From: Idiomarina baltica OS145
Lineage (GTDB): Bacteria > Pseudomonadota > Gammaproteobacteria > Enterobacterales > Alteromonadaceae
DNA length: 64,000 nucleotides
Direction of reading: 5' to 3'
NCBI RefSeq assembly: GCF_000152885.1
Contig: NZ_CH672403.1
Coordinates: forward strand, 241,067-305,066
The position numbers and the translations under genes were made by a program. The notes below the pieces were generated by a model. That model did not search any database and was not told the DNA's origin. It saw nothing but the letters and a program-made list of their open reading frames with translations. Positions 1 through 9,548 of the stretch are shown here, piece by piece. Position 1 is the first letter of the stretch; each line of letters begins with the position of its first letter.

Positions 1-73
1 CTCGTTGCGAAGAAGACGAGCACCCCGCGACAATGACACTAGTCAGAAAAATAACGACTGCAAACCGCAACAT
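1..73 (-). CDS. Lipoprotein, N-terminal fragment (runs off window)
   Basis: Read on the minus strand, an ATG at 73 opens a frame beginning MLRFAVVIFLTSVIVAGCSS. This is a short charged start, a hydrophobic core and a lipobox (V-A-G-C) followed by serines, the pattern of a type II signal peptide, so the product should be a membrane-anchored lipoprotein. Only about 24 codons lie in the window and nothing can be said about the mature domain. The upstream ribosome site is weak. It is transcribed divergently from the TonB receptor gene and shares its roughly 200-bp intergenic region. Confidence 0.55.
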   Translation of the reverse strand, partial: MLRFAVVIFLTSVIVAGCSSSSQR

Positions 74-210
74 AATCAACCCAATAAAATTAATATAAAA
101 CGTTGATCGTCAGCATACCGCGCCAGGTTAAAAGCTCAAGCAATTAACTGCGTGTTTACATTAAATGCACCTTTGCTAAATAAAGAGTTAATAAATTCTT
201 AATTTTTAAT

Positions 211-225
211 TGCGAATTATTCGTA
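211..225. promoter_or_regulatory. Possible Fur-like operator
   Basis: TGCGAAT-T-ATTCGTA is a 7-1-7 palindrome with a perfect CGAAT/ATTCG core. It resembles the 7-1-7 Fur layout (TGATAAT-n-ATTATCA) at most outer positions. It sits about 47 bp before a TonB receptor start, where Fur boxes are common. The match is imperfect in an AT-rich region, so this is only a suggestion. Confidence 0.25.
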
Positions 226-271
226 TTTTAATTACTATCTGCCGCATCAAAATAACGTGTGGAGATAAACC

Positions 272-2404
272 ATGAATAAAGCCCCGATCGCATTAGCTAT
301 CGCAAGCTTGCTAAGTAGCCCGCTGGTAATCGCGGAAGAGAATACTGAGATCGAAACAATAAAAATTATTGGCTCAACCGAACAAGCGCGTCAGATCGCA
401 GGCTCATCAGCCGTGATAGATGAAGAACAAATGCGCGTTGAAGTACCCACCGATATTAACCAGTTAATGAAAACCCTTCCGGGCGTTTACGTGTTAGAGG
501 AAGACGGCTTCGGGCTACGTCCAAACATCGGTATTCGCGCGGCAAATGCGGGTCGGGTAAGCAAAGTCACGCTATTAGAAGATGGTGTGATGATGGCACC
601 AGCCCCTTATTCAAACCCAGCAGCGTATTATTTTCCAACCACCATGCGCATGGCCTCTGTTGAAGTACTGAAAGGGGCACCGTTACTGCGTTACGGCCCT
701 CAAACAACGGGCGGCGTGCTTAACCTGGTATCTACCCCCATTCCTGAGCAAGCTATTTCAGGTCAAGTATTAGCACAATGGGGTGAGTTCAGCAGTAACG
801 ATATTCATGCTTATGTCGGCGGAACGCAAGGCGCTTGGGGCTTCTTACTTGAGACAGTGCAACGCGAGAGTAACGGTTTTAAAGCCATTGATCGCAGTCA
901 TGGCGACAGCGGCTATGATATTCAAGACTACACCGCAAAGCTGAGCTTTGATCAAGGACCACACCACCTGCTTTTCAAGGCGCAGTACTCAGAAGAAATC
1001 TCTAACGAGACCTATCTTGGTCTAACCGATGCCGATTTCGCTGAGACACCAAACCGTCGTTACGGCATCTCATCGATTGACCAAATGGACAACAGCCATA
1101 AAGGCTTTAACTTGGCTTACGGCTTTGATGTAAACAGTGATGTTACGCTCAATGCTGTCGCATATCGTAACGAATTCAAACGTGACTGGTTTAAGCTCAA
1201 CGGTGGTGGGTCGTATGTTAGTGCCGCGAACCAAGGCGACATGCTAGCACAAGGTATTCTTGACGGTACCGAAGATGCCTTCGACCTTGAATACAAACAT
1301 AATAACCGCGCTTATGAAAGCTATGGCATTGAGCTCAATGCACAGTGGCAACTTGGCGCGCATGCACTTGAAGTCGGTGGGCGCGACCACACGGATGAAA
1401 TGGATCGCTTTCAACCTGTGGAGATCTTCGACCAAATCAACGGCAGCTTAGTCTATCAATCCACGGTCAGCCCTTCCGGTAGCAATAACCGTATTGAAGG
1501 TGCCGATGCAACCAGCCTCTGGGTGACCGATAGTTGGCAAGTTAACCAAGCGCTAAAAGTTAATTTAGCCTTGCGTTACGAAGATGTATCATCATTCCGT
1601 AACCAGTACGATGAGGCTGCACGTACTACTGCGCCAGCATTCCGTTCCAACTCAAGCGATGAGTGGCTACCCGGCGCATCGTTTACCTACGACTTAAGCG
1701 ACTCATGGCAGGTGCTTGCGGGCATCCACAAAGGCTTTTCACCACTCGGTGGCGGTGCAACAGAAAACCAAGAGCCAGAAACGAGTATCAACTACGAAGC
1801 CGGCCTACGCTATCAACAACAAAATACTTTTGTCGAAGCCATTGCATTCTATAGCGACTTTAGCGACACCACCCAGTTGTGCTCTATCGCTACACCATGT
1901 GATAACGGTGCTGAATCAGGTACTTATGTACTTGGCGAATCGGTTGTGCAAGGTTTAGAGTTCCAAGCGCAACACACCTTTGCTGCGGGCAAGTTTTTGA
2001 TTCCGGTTGATATTGCTTACACCTACACTCAAGGTGAGATCAGTAAAGATAATGCAGTCTCGGGGCTGATGGACGGCGATCGGCTAAACGACATTCCAGA
2101 GCACACGGCAAACGTTCGTATTAGCCTTGATAACAATACCGGTTGGGTTAACTACCTCAACTTTAAATATATTGATTCTATGTGTGTCAGCGTAGGCTGT
2201 AACAACAGCACTGCGGCGTTTAACGAAACAGAGTCTCTATTCGTTACCGATGCAGTCAGCCGCTACGAACTTAACACGCAGACATCCGTCTATGTAAAAG
2301 TCGAAAATATCTTCGATCAGCAAGCGATCGTTGCACGTACACCTGATGGTGCTCGCCCGAACAAACCACAGACCGTTTGGATGGGTATCGACTATAAATT
2401 TTAG
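272..2404 (+). CDS. FecA-like TonB-dependent outer-membrane receptor
   Basis: The 710-residue protein starts with a Sec signal peptide (MNKAPIALAIASLLSSPLVIA) and a TonB-box-like segment (IETIKIIGS). A plug domain follows (about 40-160), with GIRAANAGRVSKVTLLEDG and SVEVLKGAPLLRYGPQTTGG, the pattern of ferric-dicitrate (FecA) type receptors. A large barrel then runs to a C-terminal phenylalanine (IDYKF), as expected of outer-membrane beta-barrels. It should bring an iron chelate or similar ligand across the outer membrane using TonB energy. The start has a good ribosome site (GGAG, 8 nt upstream). No fecR/fecI pair is adjacent, so the substrate is not shown by context. A hairpin terminator follows directly. 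Confidence 0.88.
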   Translation: MNKAPIALAIASLLSSPLVIAEENTEIETIKIIGSTEQARQIAGSSAVIDEEQMRVEVPTDINQLMKTLPGVYVLEEDGFGLRPNIGIRAANAGRVSKVTLLEDGVMMAPAPYSNPAAYYFPTTMRMASVEVLKGAPLLRYGPQTTGGVLNLVSTPIPEQAISGQVLAQWGEFSSNDIHAYVGGTQGAWGFLLETVQRESNGFKAIDRSHGDSGYDIQDYTAKLSFDQGPHHLLFKAQYSEEISNETYLGLTDADFAETPNRRYGISSIDQMDNSHKGFNLAYGFDVNSDVTLNAVAYRNEFKRDWFKLNGGGSYVSAANQGDMLAQGILDGTEDAFDLEYKHNNRAYESYGIELNAQWQLGAHALEVGGRDHTDEMDRFQPVEIFDQINGSLVYQSTVSPSGSNNRIEGADATSLWVTDSWQVNQALKVNLALRYEDVSSFRNQYDEAARTTAPAFRSNSSDEWLPGASFTYDLSDSWQVLAGIHKGFSPLGGGATENQEPETSINYEAGLRYQQQNTFVEAIAFYSDFSDTTQLCSIATPCDNGAESGTYVLGESVVQGLEFQAQHTFAAGKFLIPVDIAYTYTQGEISKDNAVSGLMDGDRLNDIPEHTANVRISLDNNTGWVNYLNFKYIDSMCVSVGCNNSTAAFNETESLFVTDAVSRYELNTQTSVYVKVENIFDQQAIVARTPDGARPNKPQTVWMGIDYKF

Positions 2405-2419
2405 TGGTAAAGAACAAGC

Positions 2420-2450
2420 GACCGGGCTCATCAAGAGCTCGGTCATTTTT
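2420..2450 (+). terminator. Rho-independent terminator of the TonB receptor gene
   Basis: GACCGGGCTC and GAGCTCGGTC pair around a 5-nt loop with one G-U wobble, followed by ATTTTT. The T-run lies on the plus strand only, so it ends the receptor transcript. The convergent ATP-grasp gene stops at 2451. Confidence 0.8.
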
Positions 2451-3350
2451 CTATCCGGCTAATGCGATTAAATAATCCGCCAACGCACCCATGCCAGTTT
2501 TAGCAACGTGCGCACGCTGCTCGGCGTCTTGGTTATAATTTGTATTGGTATTGACATCATAAACAAACAGCTCACCCTGACTGTTTTCAATAAACTCAAT
2601 GCCTGCTACGTCAATGTCATTACTACGTAAGAACGTTTCCAATTGGTGAATAACCGAATGCTCATTAAAACGTGTGGTAATTTTGAATTTTTCAGCAATC
2701 TCACAAGCATCCGCTGGGCACAATTCGAAACCCTGTTCAGTATTAACCTGCACCGCGTAAACGAACTTCTGACCGACGAATTCAGCCCGCGTAATAACCG
2801 GTGATTTAGCTTTTATGTATTGTTGCACTAACCAGGTGCCATCGAGCGGCTCCTCATAGTCGGCACTCTCTATATGAGCAACCAACTCATCAAGCTGATT
2901 GAACTTTTGTACGCCGAGCCCTTTCCCCCCGCGGTTAGGCTTAACGATTAACGGCCAGTCATTAAATTGCTTCGCAGCTTCCACCAGTTGTGCTTTACCT
3001 ACCGCTGCAAAAGTACGCGGTACCGACAAGCCTGAACGTTGCAATGCAGCATACTGTGAAAGTTTACACACCTCTAGCGCTAACACTTGCGAACCATTAA
3101 CGACGGTACGATTCTGGCTTTCTAACCAAGTTAACACCAATTTTGTCAGCTCGGGGGCGAAGCGATGTCCCCGCGTATGTGACGACGCACTCATTCGATT
3201 GTAGTAAACCGCATCGTCAGGCTGATTGTGAAACGGCACAACACCTTCATCTAAAAACCAACTTTTAGGTGTAACGCCACGTTCTTTGAACGCTTCGTAT
3301 AGAGGCTTCAACCATTCTTCATTTTCGTGCAAGATTACGATATCGCGCAT
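2451..3350 (-). CDS. RimK-like ATP-grasp ligase
   Basis: This 299-residue protein has an ATP-grasp fold of the RimK/glutathione-synthetase type. Visible features are the lysine-containing segment WPLIVKPNRGGKGLGVQKF (about 132-150), an acidic metal-binding tail FVYDVNTNTNYN, and the central VAGIEFIENSQGELFVYDVN block. Such enzymes join a carboxylate to an amine through an acyl-phosphate; the substrates here are unknown. The start has a GGAA ribosome site. It is divergent from the SLC13 transporter across 44 bp. The family call is firm and the reaction partner is open. Confidence 0.75.
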   Translation of the reverse strand: MRDIVILHENEEWLKPLYEAFKERGVTPKSWFLDEGVVPFHNQPDDAVYYNRMSASSHTRGHRFAPELTKLVLTWLESQNRTVVNGSQVLALEVCKLSQYAALQRSGLSVPRTFAAVGKAQLVEAAKQFNDWPLIVKPNRGGKGLGVQKFNQLDELVAHIESADYEEPLDGTWLVQQYIKAKSPVITRAEFVGQKFVYAVQVNTEQGFELCPADACEIAEKFKITTRFNEHSVIHQLETFLRSNDIDVAGIEFIENSQGELFVYDVNTNTNYNQDAEQRAHVAKTGMGALADYLIALAG

Positions 3351-3394
3351 GCTACACTTCCTTACAATAAAAAGAACACGCCTACAGGTCGCTC

Positions 3395-4759
3395 ATGTCC
3401 CATAAAATTATCGGCCCTATTGCCGCCCTATTAAGTGTCATAGTAACACGAAGTTTAGACATGCCGCTTGATGCGGCGCTGACCCTAGCAATCGTCATAT
3501 GGGTGGCTTGGTGGTGGGTTTCTGAATGTATTCCACTGGCGATAACAGCGTTGCTACCTTTTATTTTACTACCCGTTATTGGTGTTCTCGACCCTAAAGA
3601 GGCGGCGACAGCCTTAGGCGATAACATTATTCTGCTATTCATGGCGGCGTTCATGATGGCAAAAGCCATTGAAGCCAGCGGTGTACATAAGCGTCTCGCA
3701 CTGTCATTAATTGCGCTCATTGGACCCGACAGTGGCCGTCGCATCGTCGTTGCATTTATGTGTGCAACCGCCTTCCTTTCGATGTGGATCTCTAACACCG
3801 CGAGTGTATTAGCTTTGCTCCCCGTGGCATTGGCACTTGCAGATGCCACCGACAACAAGCCATTCCAAAAAGCCCTATTATTAGGTCTTGCCTATTCAGG
3901 GTCGGTGGGCGGCATTGCCACGTTAGTCGGTACCCCACCTAATCTTATTTTTGCCTCAATATATGAAAATATCTCAGGACAAAGCTTCGACTTCACGCGT
4001 TGGCTAGGTATTGGCATACCCATGATGGTTATCAGCATCCCATTAATGGCTTGGTATCTCACTCGTAACATTCATTTGAGCATGCCATTACAATTACCCA
4101 AACAAGATAAAATGTCAGCTTATGAGAGACGCGTGCTGACTGTGTTTGGTGTCGTGGTATTACTGTGGGTGATGCGCACCACCCCGTTTGGCGGCTGGAC
4201 AGGTCTGTTGGGGCTACCCGCACTGAACGATGCGACTGTCGCTTTAGCGGGTGCGTTAGCCATGTTCATTATTCCAACGGGAGAAAAGCAACAACCCACC
4301 TTACTCGATTGGTCGCTAGCGAAAGATATCCCATGGGGTATTTTATTATTATTCGCGGGCGGCATTTGTCTCGCTAAAGGCGTCATGGCAAGTGGTCTCG
4401 GTACGTTAATGGGCGAATCATTAACAGTACTAGGAGAATGGCCACTGTGGTTGTTGATACTGGTGCTCACGCTGGCGGTTTCATTGATGACCGAGTTTAC
4501 CTCTAACACAGCCACAGCAACGCTATTAATGCCCATTTTAGCGGCAACCGCACAGGCCATTAATCAGCCTATCGAGATACTCATGATTCCAGCGGTTATT
4601 GCTTGCAGCTGCGCGTTTTGCATGCCCGTGGCAACGCCACCTAACTCAATTGTATTTGCGTCTAATCGCATCAGCATCCGCGATATGGCACGCACAGGCA
4701 TTGTGTTGAACATTCTTTTAGCCTTTGTAACGACCGCAATTGTCATGGTTTTGGTCTAA
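3395..4759 (+). CDS. SLC13/DASS family sodium-coupled anion transporter
   Basis: The 454-residue protein is hydrophobic throughout with about eleven membrane segments and two re-entrant segments carrying the family SNT motifs: WISNTASVLALLP near 130 and FTSNTATATLLMP near 370. These motifs bind sodium and the carboxylate substrate in the divalent anion:Na+ symporter family. Dicarboxylates such as succinate or malate are the usual cargo; sulfate or phosphate cannot be excluded. The length matches the family. It is a single gene, divergent from the ATP-grasp gene. Confidence 0.85.
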   Translation: MSHKIIGPIAALLSVIVTRSLDMPLDAALTLAIVIWVAWWWVSECIPLAITALLPFILLPVIGVLDPKEAATALGDNIILLFMAAFMMAKAIEASGVHKRLALSLIALIGPDSGRRIVVAFMCATAFLSMWISNTASVLALLPVALALADATDNKPFQKALLLGLAYSGSVGGIATLVGTPPNLIFASIYENISGQSFDFTRWLGIGIPMMVISIPLMAWYLTRNIHLSMPLQLPKQDKMSAYERRVLTVFGVVVLLWVMRTTPFGGWTGLLGLPALNDATVALAGALAMFIIPTGEKQQPTLLDWSLAKDIPWGILLLFAGGICLAKGVMASGLGTLMGESLTVLGEWPLWLLILVLTLAVSLMTEFTSNTATATLLMPILAATAQAINQPIEILMIPAVIACSCAFCMPVATPPNSIVFASNRISIRDMARTGIVLNILLAFVTTAIVMVLV

Positions 4760-4781
4760 ATCAAATGTTCTATTAAGCAAA

Positions 4782-4805
4782 CTCAGGTAAACTGAGCGCT
4801 TTTTT
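4782..4805 (+). terminator. Weak terminator-like hairpin
   Basis: CTCAG-gtaaa-CTGAG is followed by CGCTTTTTT. The 5-bp stem is short, and the T-run ends only about 16 nt before the next start codon, so it may instead belong to the leader of the YjdM gene. Confidence 0.35.
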
Positions 4806-4821
4806 AAGATGGAGTCTCTCG

Positions 4822-5157
4822 ATGGATCAATTGCCTGCTTGCCCACAATGCGCTTCTGAATACGCATACGAAGACGGTAACGTATTAGTCTGCCCGGAAT
4901 GCGGACACGAATGGTCACCGCATGACGAGAGCAATGAAGACAGTAAAGTGATTCGTGATGCCAATGGCAATGAGCTTAATGATGGCGACACCGTCACCGT
5001 TATTAAAGACCTTAAAGTCAAAGGTTCATCATTAGTTGTTAAGGTTGGCACCAAGGTTAAAAACATTCGTTTGGTCGATGGCGATCATGATATCGATTGC
5101 AAGATTGACGGTGTAGGTGCAATGAAATTGAAATCTGAGTTTGTTAAAAAGGTTTAA
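4822..5157 (+). CDS. yjdM: YjdM/PhnA-family zinc-ribbon protein
   Basis: The 111-residue protein begins with a zinc ribbon having CPQC near 8-11 and CPEC near 29-32. A small beta domain follows with [20 protein letters not shown] and VKGSS, the signature of the PhnA/YjdM family. The length agrees with E. coli YjdM (about 111 residues). Despite the old name PhnA, this family does not itself have phosphonoacetate hydrolase activity in most bacteria, and its cellular role is unclear. The start has a GGAG site. It is followed after 23 nt by the NPP-type phosphodiesterase. Confidence 0.85.
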   Translation: MDQLPACPQCASEYAYEDGNVLVCPECGHEWSPHDESNEDSKVIRDANGNELNDGDTVTVIKDLKVKGSSLVVKVGTKVKNIRLVDGDHDIDCKIDGVGAMKLKSEFVKKV

Positions 5158-5180
5158 TAGACCGAATCAGGGAATCTGCC

Positions 5181-6401
5181 ATGCAACGTTTTCTTACCTC
5201 ACTACTGTTGGTTTGTAGTAGTTTATTGGCCGCAACGTCAGCCTTTGCAAAAACTGACCAACAGACTATTGTGCTTATTTCTATTGATGGCTTTCGCTAT
5301 AACTATATCGAGCAACATCACGCCGAGCATCTTAGTCATTTAGCCGAGCAAGGTGTTCGCGCCAAGGGGCTCATGCCGGTTTATCCATCTAAGACGTTTC
5401 CAAACCATCTTTCCATAGTCACCGGTCAGTATCCATCACACCACGGTATCGTTGATAATAATTTTTATGATACTGAGCGCAAACAACGCTACAAAATGGC
5501 CGACGGTGCAAAGGATGGTACTTGGTTACATACCGTACCAATTTGGAATTTGGCTGAGTTCCAAGGCGTGAAATCAGCGACTTTTTTCTGGCCTGAATCG
5601 GGCGCTCGTATCAACGGACGCACACCCACTTATTACTATCCCTACAGCAATTTCACGCCTAACCAGCAGCGAGTTGATCAAATCATTCAATGGTTACAAC
5701 TGCCCGAACAAAGCCGCCCTCGGATGATTACAGGCTACTTTTCAATCGTTGATTCGATGGGTCACAAGTTCGGTCCCGACTCGAAGCAAACGAAAGGCGC
5801 AGTTCAAGCAGTCGATAAGCTGATAGGACAACTGTGGCAGCGTATTCAGAACGAAACCGAAGGTTCAGTTAACTTAATTGTGGTTTCCGATCACGGCATG
5901 GCGCCGATCAAAGCAGATGCCATGATCGACCCAGATGACTTAGCTATTGATGAAGAAAAGTTTACCACCGTCAATTCGCAAACACGCTATCTCATTTATG
6001 CTAACGAAGACACCAGCGCTGATGATATTGCGGCACTTCGAGCACAACTAGAGGACAGTAGCGATCTTGGCTATCGCGTTGAAACCGATAACAAGCTTAA
6101 ACAATTACATGTCAGTGATGGCCCACGTAAACCCGCCATTGTACTTTCAACTGATGCACCTGTGAGTTTCGCAACTCGACCTGTCGAAGAGCGCTCTGAC
6201 GGTGGCACGCATGGTTATTACAACAATCGTGACATGGATGGCTTATTTGTCGCAGTGGGTCCAGCGTTTAAAAACGGGGTGACTATCGATCGGTTTGAAA
6301 ATATTCACATATATCCATTAATGGCGGATATTTTAGACCTTAAATTAATGACCCAAATTGATGGCGAAATAGCTGTTTTAAAACCTATTTTAAATAATTA
6401 A
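5181..6401 (+). CDS. Exported NPP-type nucleotide pyrophosphatase/phosphodiesterase
   Basis: The 406-residue protein has a Sec signal peptide (cleavage near AFA-KT) and the alkaline-phosphatase superfamily fold of ectonucleotide pyrophosphatases. Metal ligand D36 (ISIDGFR), nucleophile T72 in SKTFPNHLS, later ligands in DSMGHKFGPDS and VVSDHGM, and a final histidine in GTHGYYN are all visible. It should hydrolyse phosphodiester or pyrophosphate bonds of extracytoplasmic nucleotides in the periplasm. Two zinc ions are expected. It is close behind yjdM and may share its transcript, hinting at phosphorus scavenging, though this is inferred. Confidence 0.83.
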   Translation: MQRFLTSLLLVCSSLLAATSAFAKTDQQTIVLISIDGFRYNYIEQHHAEHLSHLAEQGVRAKGLMPVYPSKTFPNHLSIVTGQYPSHHGIVDNNFYDTERKQRYKMADGAKDGTWLHTVPIWNLAEFQGVKSATFFWPESGARINGRTPTYYYPYSNFTPNQQRVDQIIQWLQLPEQSRPRMITGYFSIVDSMGHKFGPDSKQTKGAVQAVDKLIGQLWQRIQNETEGSVNLIVVSDHGMAPIKADAMIDPDDLAIDEEKFTTVNSQTRYLIYANEDTSADDIAALRAQLEDSSDLGYRVETDNKLKQLHVSDGPRKPAIVLSTDAPVSFATRPVEERSDGGTHGYYNNRDMDGLFVAVGPAFKNGVTIDRFENIHIYPLMADILDLKLMTQIDGEIAVLKPILNN

Positions 6402-6489
6402 TTCGCCTTCGAGTGATCTGTTTTAAATAGCCGAGCGAATTGTAAAGATTACTAAAATACTTGGTATTTTTCTTTGCAGTTCGCTAAAT

Positions 6490-6515
6490 ATATACATGCA
6501 CGTTCGTATGTATAT
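6490..6515. promoter_or_regulatory. Palindromic operator candidate upstream of pgsB
   Basis: ATATACAT and ATGTATAT are perfect 8-bp inverted arms around a 10-bp spacer. The centres are about one and a half helical turns apart, and the site lies 27-52 bp before the first ATG of the pgsB-like gene, as a dimeric repressor or activator site would. The regulator is unknown. Confidence 0.4.
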
Positions 6516-6541
6516 TCATAACCTAAAAGGCTATTTAAATT

Positions 6542-7795
6542 ATGGCAGAGACACTCTCGTCACAGTATTGGGCCGAGGGATATTGGATGAACGATATTCC
6601 CACCCTGCTCGGAATTGTCGCTGCGATCTGGCTTTTACTGGTTATTGCTGCGGCGTTTGAAGCGTTCCGGCACAAATTACTGGTCGATAAAATTCCAGTA
6701 CGAGTGCATGTTAATGGAACCCGCGGCAAAACCAGTGTCACCCGGCTTATCGCAGCGGGCTTAAGATCAGGTGGCAAGCGTATTTGCGCTAAAACCACCG
6801 GCTCTGCAGCCGCTATCACTGACCCTCAAGGAAGAGAGTTTCCCATCTACCGCATTAGCGGTGCCAACATTATTGAGCAAATGCGTACGCTCAAACGCAT
6901 GGCCTCACTTAAACCCGAAATTGTAGTGATGGAATGTATGGCACTGCAGCCGCATTACCAATCGCTCAGCGAACTGCGTATGGTGCGCTCCAACGTGGGC
7001 GTCATCACCAATGCGCGCGCCGACCACCTTGATGTCATGGGTCCGGGCGAAGAGGACGTTGCCTTAGCATTAGCGGGCAGCACACCCGTCAAAGGTAATC
7101 TCTTTACGGCAGAGCGCGATCTATTAGGTGTTTTCGAGCACTCGACTAAAGACCGCAACAGCCAGCTACACGGCGTCACTGAACAAGAGGTCGACGCCAT
7201 CGGCGACGATATTCTCAAGCAATTTAAATATTCCGAACATGCTGAGAATGTGGCGTTGGCATTAAAAGTCTGCGAGCACCTCGGTGTTGAGCGAGAGCAG
7301 GCATTGCAAGGCATGATTGGACTCGAACCCGAAGCCGGCGCTATGCAAGTACTTCACGTAAATTATTTCCGCCGCGAAATTGTTTTCGTTAATGCATTTG
7401 CTGCAAACGATCCCGAGTCGACCGGTAAGATTTGGGAAAACATGTTAGAAAAACACGGCAAGGAGCGCAAACGCATTGTATTGATCAACTGCCGAGCCGA
7501 CCGTCCGCACCGTTCTCAGCAAATGGCTGAGGCTGCTGTTGAGTGGACCCAAGCGGATCGCTATATCCTGATGGGTTCAGGCACCTTTATTTTTGTTCGC
7601 GCCGCAGTGAAATACGGACTCGACCCAGAAAAAATTCTCGTAATGGAGAACGCTGCCATTACTGATATTACCGAAACCTTGCTGGAAGAAGCTGGCAACA
7701 GTGCACTCGTTGTCGGCATGTGTAACATTCATGGTGGCGGCGAAGAAGTCGCTCGGTTCTTCCAAAACCGTTCCTTGAAGGAGGAAGACCTGTGA
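6542..7795 (+). CDS. pgsB: Poly-gamma-glutamate synthase ligase subunit PgsB/CapB
   Basis: This 417-residue protein has an N-terminal membrane anchor (about 21-39) followed by a Mur-ligase-like ATPase with the P-loop VNGTRGKTSVTRL (58-70). The family pattern VMECMALQPHYQ and NARADHLDVMG (about 125-160) is also present. PgsB/CapB joins glutamates through gamma-carboxyl amide bonds using ATP at the inner membrane. A second start at 6587 (MNDIPTLLG) has a better-spaced AGGG site and matches the usual PgsB N-terminus, so the true protein may be 15 residues shorter. It overlaps pgsC by 4 nt and leads a three-gene operon. Confidence 0.88.
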   Translation: MAETLSSQYWAEGYWMNDIPTLLGIVAAIWLLLVIAAAFEAFRHKLLVDKIPVRVHVNGTRGKTSVTRLIAAGLRSGGKRICAKTTGSAAAITDPQGREFPIYRISGANIIEQMRTLKRMASLKPEIVVMECMALQPHYQSLSELRMVRSNVGVITNARADHLDVMGPGEEDVALALAGSTPVKGNLFTAERDLLGVFEHSTKDRNSQLHGVTEQEVDAIGDDILKQFKYSEHAENVALALKVCEHLGVEREQALQGMIGLEPEAGAMQVLHVNYFRREIVFVNAFAANDPESTGKIWENMLEKHGKERKRIVLINCRADRPHRSQQMAEAAVEWTQADRYILMGSGTFIFVRAAVKYGLDPEKILVMENAAITDITETLLEEAGNSALVVGMCNIHGGGEEVARFFQNRSLKEEDL

Positions 7796-8367
7796 TCGCA
7801 TTAAATATTTTAGCCGTTGCCATCGGCATCGGATTATTCTTTACGTTATTGCTCACACAAACGCTCGGACTCGCCGCAGGGGGCCTCGTTGTTCCTGGTT
7901 ATGTTGCCCTGCAACTGACCGAACCCATGAGTCTGGTAATTACGCTCGTAGCGGCCTTGCTAACGTTCTTGATCGTGCGCGTAATATCTAGTTTTGCCAT
8001 TATCTACGGCCGTCGACAAACGATCATTATGATCCTCACCGGCTATCTCATCGCAGGCTTGATGGATTTGTTCCTCGGTAGCTTAGTGAACTGGGTCGAC
8101 TTACAAATGGTCGCGGGTGGTGACGATGCGCAAGCACAAGTCGCGACACTGGAGTCATCCTTTATGATGGCCGTCATGTCGAGCAATATTATCGGCTATA
8201 TTATTCCCGGTCTGATAGCGATCTGGTTTGAACGCCAAGGTGTTCTGCAGACGCTGTGCGGCCTGGCCGTCACCGCCGTATTAGTGCGCCTAGCACTGAT
8301 TGTCATCATGCCTGAAGCGTTGCAGATGTATGAAGCAAGCAGCGCCTTCCACATGCCTGGCTGGTAA
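7792..8367 (+). CDS. pgsC: Poly-gamma-glutamate biosynthesis membrane subunit PgsC/CapC
   Basis: This 191-residue integral membrane protein has about five membrane segments and the family stretch LAAGGLVVPGYVAL near 25-38. PgsC partners PgsB to form the polymerising complex. It starts at a GTG preceded by AAGGAGGA and overlaps the pgsB stop by 4 nt, so the two are translationally coupled. It is somewhat longer than Bacillus PgsC (about 150 residues): a loop around LQMVAGGDDAQAQVATLE separates membrane segments in the C-terminal half. Confidence 0.85.
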   Translation: MIALNILAVAIGIGLFFTLLLTQTLGLAAGGLVVPGYVALQLTEPMSLVITLVAALLTFLIVRVISSFAIIYGRRQTIIMILTGYLIAGLMDLFLGSLVNWVDLQMVAGGDDAQAQVATLESSFMMAVMSSNIIGYIIPGLIAIWFERQGVLQTLCGLAVTAVLVRLALIVIMPEALQMYEASSAFHMPGW

Positions 8368-8379
8368 GGAGAATCCCAA

Positions 8380-9531
8380 ATGAGTAGTTTTACTAAGATT
8401 TATTGGCGTTCTTCAGGTGTGCCAGCCTGGGGACTCATCGTATTAATGATCGCGGCATTAATTGCTTTACTCGCCGTCGAAAACGTTAAAGAAACCGATC
8501 CAATCGTGGACGAAAACTATGCCACCATGGTAACGGCTGCAAAAATTATGCGCCAAGGAATGGAAGTTATCCGTCCCTTGCGCGCTGAAAAGGAGCCGAT
8601 TAACCCAGAGTTCGATCCTCAACGCTCGGGCTTTGTCGGTCTCGATAACAGCATCGTCACGACCAACCACGGTGGACGCGAGTCTAAACAGACCACAGTG
8701 AACCCCAACTGGGCAGCCGTGGCGGTTAAACTATTAGCTAAAGCAGGCGTTAAAAAAGGTGACTTAGTCGCGGTGACTGTATCTGGCTCTTTCCCTGCTC
8801 TAAACCTTGCCGTGTATTCTGCAATCGAAGCCATGGAAGCGGAGCCGGTTATTATCGCTTCGGCATCGTCATCGCAGTGGGGAGCTAACGTACCCGGTTT
8901 CTTGTGGTTGGACATGGCACGTGAACTCAACAAAGCCGGCGTGATCTCGTTCGAGCCGAAATATGCCTCGATTGGCGGCATCGAAGACCGCGGCATTGGT
9001 ATCCCACAAGCCGGTATTCAATCGATTCGTCAAACGATTGAACGCGCTGGCTTGCCGATTATTGAACCGGCGAACTATCAAGAAGCGGTGGCCGACCGTA
9101 TCGCGATTTTCCGTGAATACTCATCCGATCGTAACTACAAAGCGTTCGTCAACGTCGGCGGTGGTGCGACTATCGTAGGTCCCCCAGGTATCGATGATAT
9201 GTTTAAATCAGGACTACAGTACGACGCACCGGCTCGCGCGTACGCGGTGGATACGGTGATGGGCTACTTCTTACAAGAAAACATTCCAGGCATTCATTTT
9301 ATCGGCATTAAGAAAATGGCAGAACGCTACGGACTTCCACTCATGCCCCCTGAGCCTGTGCCCGTCGGTAATGGCGGTATCTATTCCTCAAGCACATACA
9401 GTCGGTTACTCGCTTTCGGGCTCGCTGTGGCATTGTTTGGGCTCACTTGGCTCATCGTACGCTCAGCGCGGATCACCAGCCTCTGGCGTCGCGATAGTAG
9501 TAGCGGTAAAGGCACTAAACCGATGGTATAA
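8380..9531 (+). CDS. pgsW: Poly-gamma-glutamate system protein (PgsW-like)
   Basis: The 383-residue protein has one N-terminal membrane segment (about 17-33), a large domain outside it with the glycine-rich stretch FVNVGGGATIVGPPG, and a C-terminal membrane segment (about 345-365) followed by basic residues. This layout matches the poly-gamma-glutamate system protein family found next to pgsB and pgsC in diverse bacteria; its exact role is unknown. It starts 12 nt after pgsC with an AAGGAG site, and a strong terminator closes the operon. No pgsA/capA homologue is present in the window. Confidence 0.75.
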   Translation: MSSFTKIYWRSSGVPAWGLIVLMIAALIALLAVENVKETDPIVDENYATMVTAAKIMRQGMEVIRPLRAEKEPINPEFDPQRSGFVGLDNSIVTTNHGGRESKQTTVNPNWAAVAVKLLAKAGVKKGDLVAVTVSGSFPALNLAVYSAIEAMEAEPVIIASASSSQWGANVPGFLWLDMARELNKAGVISFEPKYASIGGIEDRGIGIPQAGIQSIRQTIERAGLPIIEPANYQEAVADRIAIFREYSSDRNYKAFVNVGGGATIVGPPGIDDMFKSGLQYDAPARAYAVDTVMGYFLQENIPGIHFIGIKKMAERYGLPLMPPEPVPVGNGGIYSSSTYSRLLAFGLAVALFGLTWLIVRSARITSLWRRDSSSGKGTKPMV

Positions 9532-9548
9532 ACACCTCGGTCTTATAG

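Noticed and set aside
6401-6441. AATTCGC/GCGAATT inverted repeat after the phosphodiesterase gene
   Set aside because: The arms are 7 bp with a loop of about 27 nt and no T-run.
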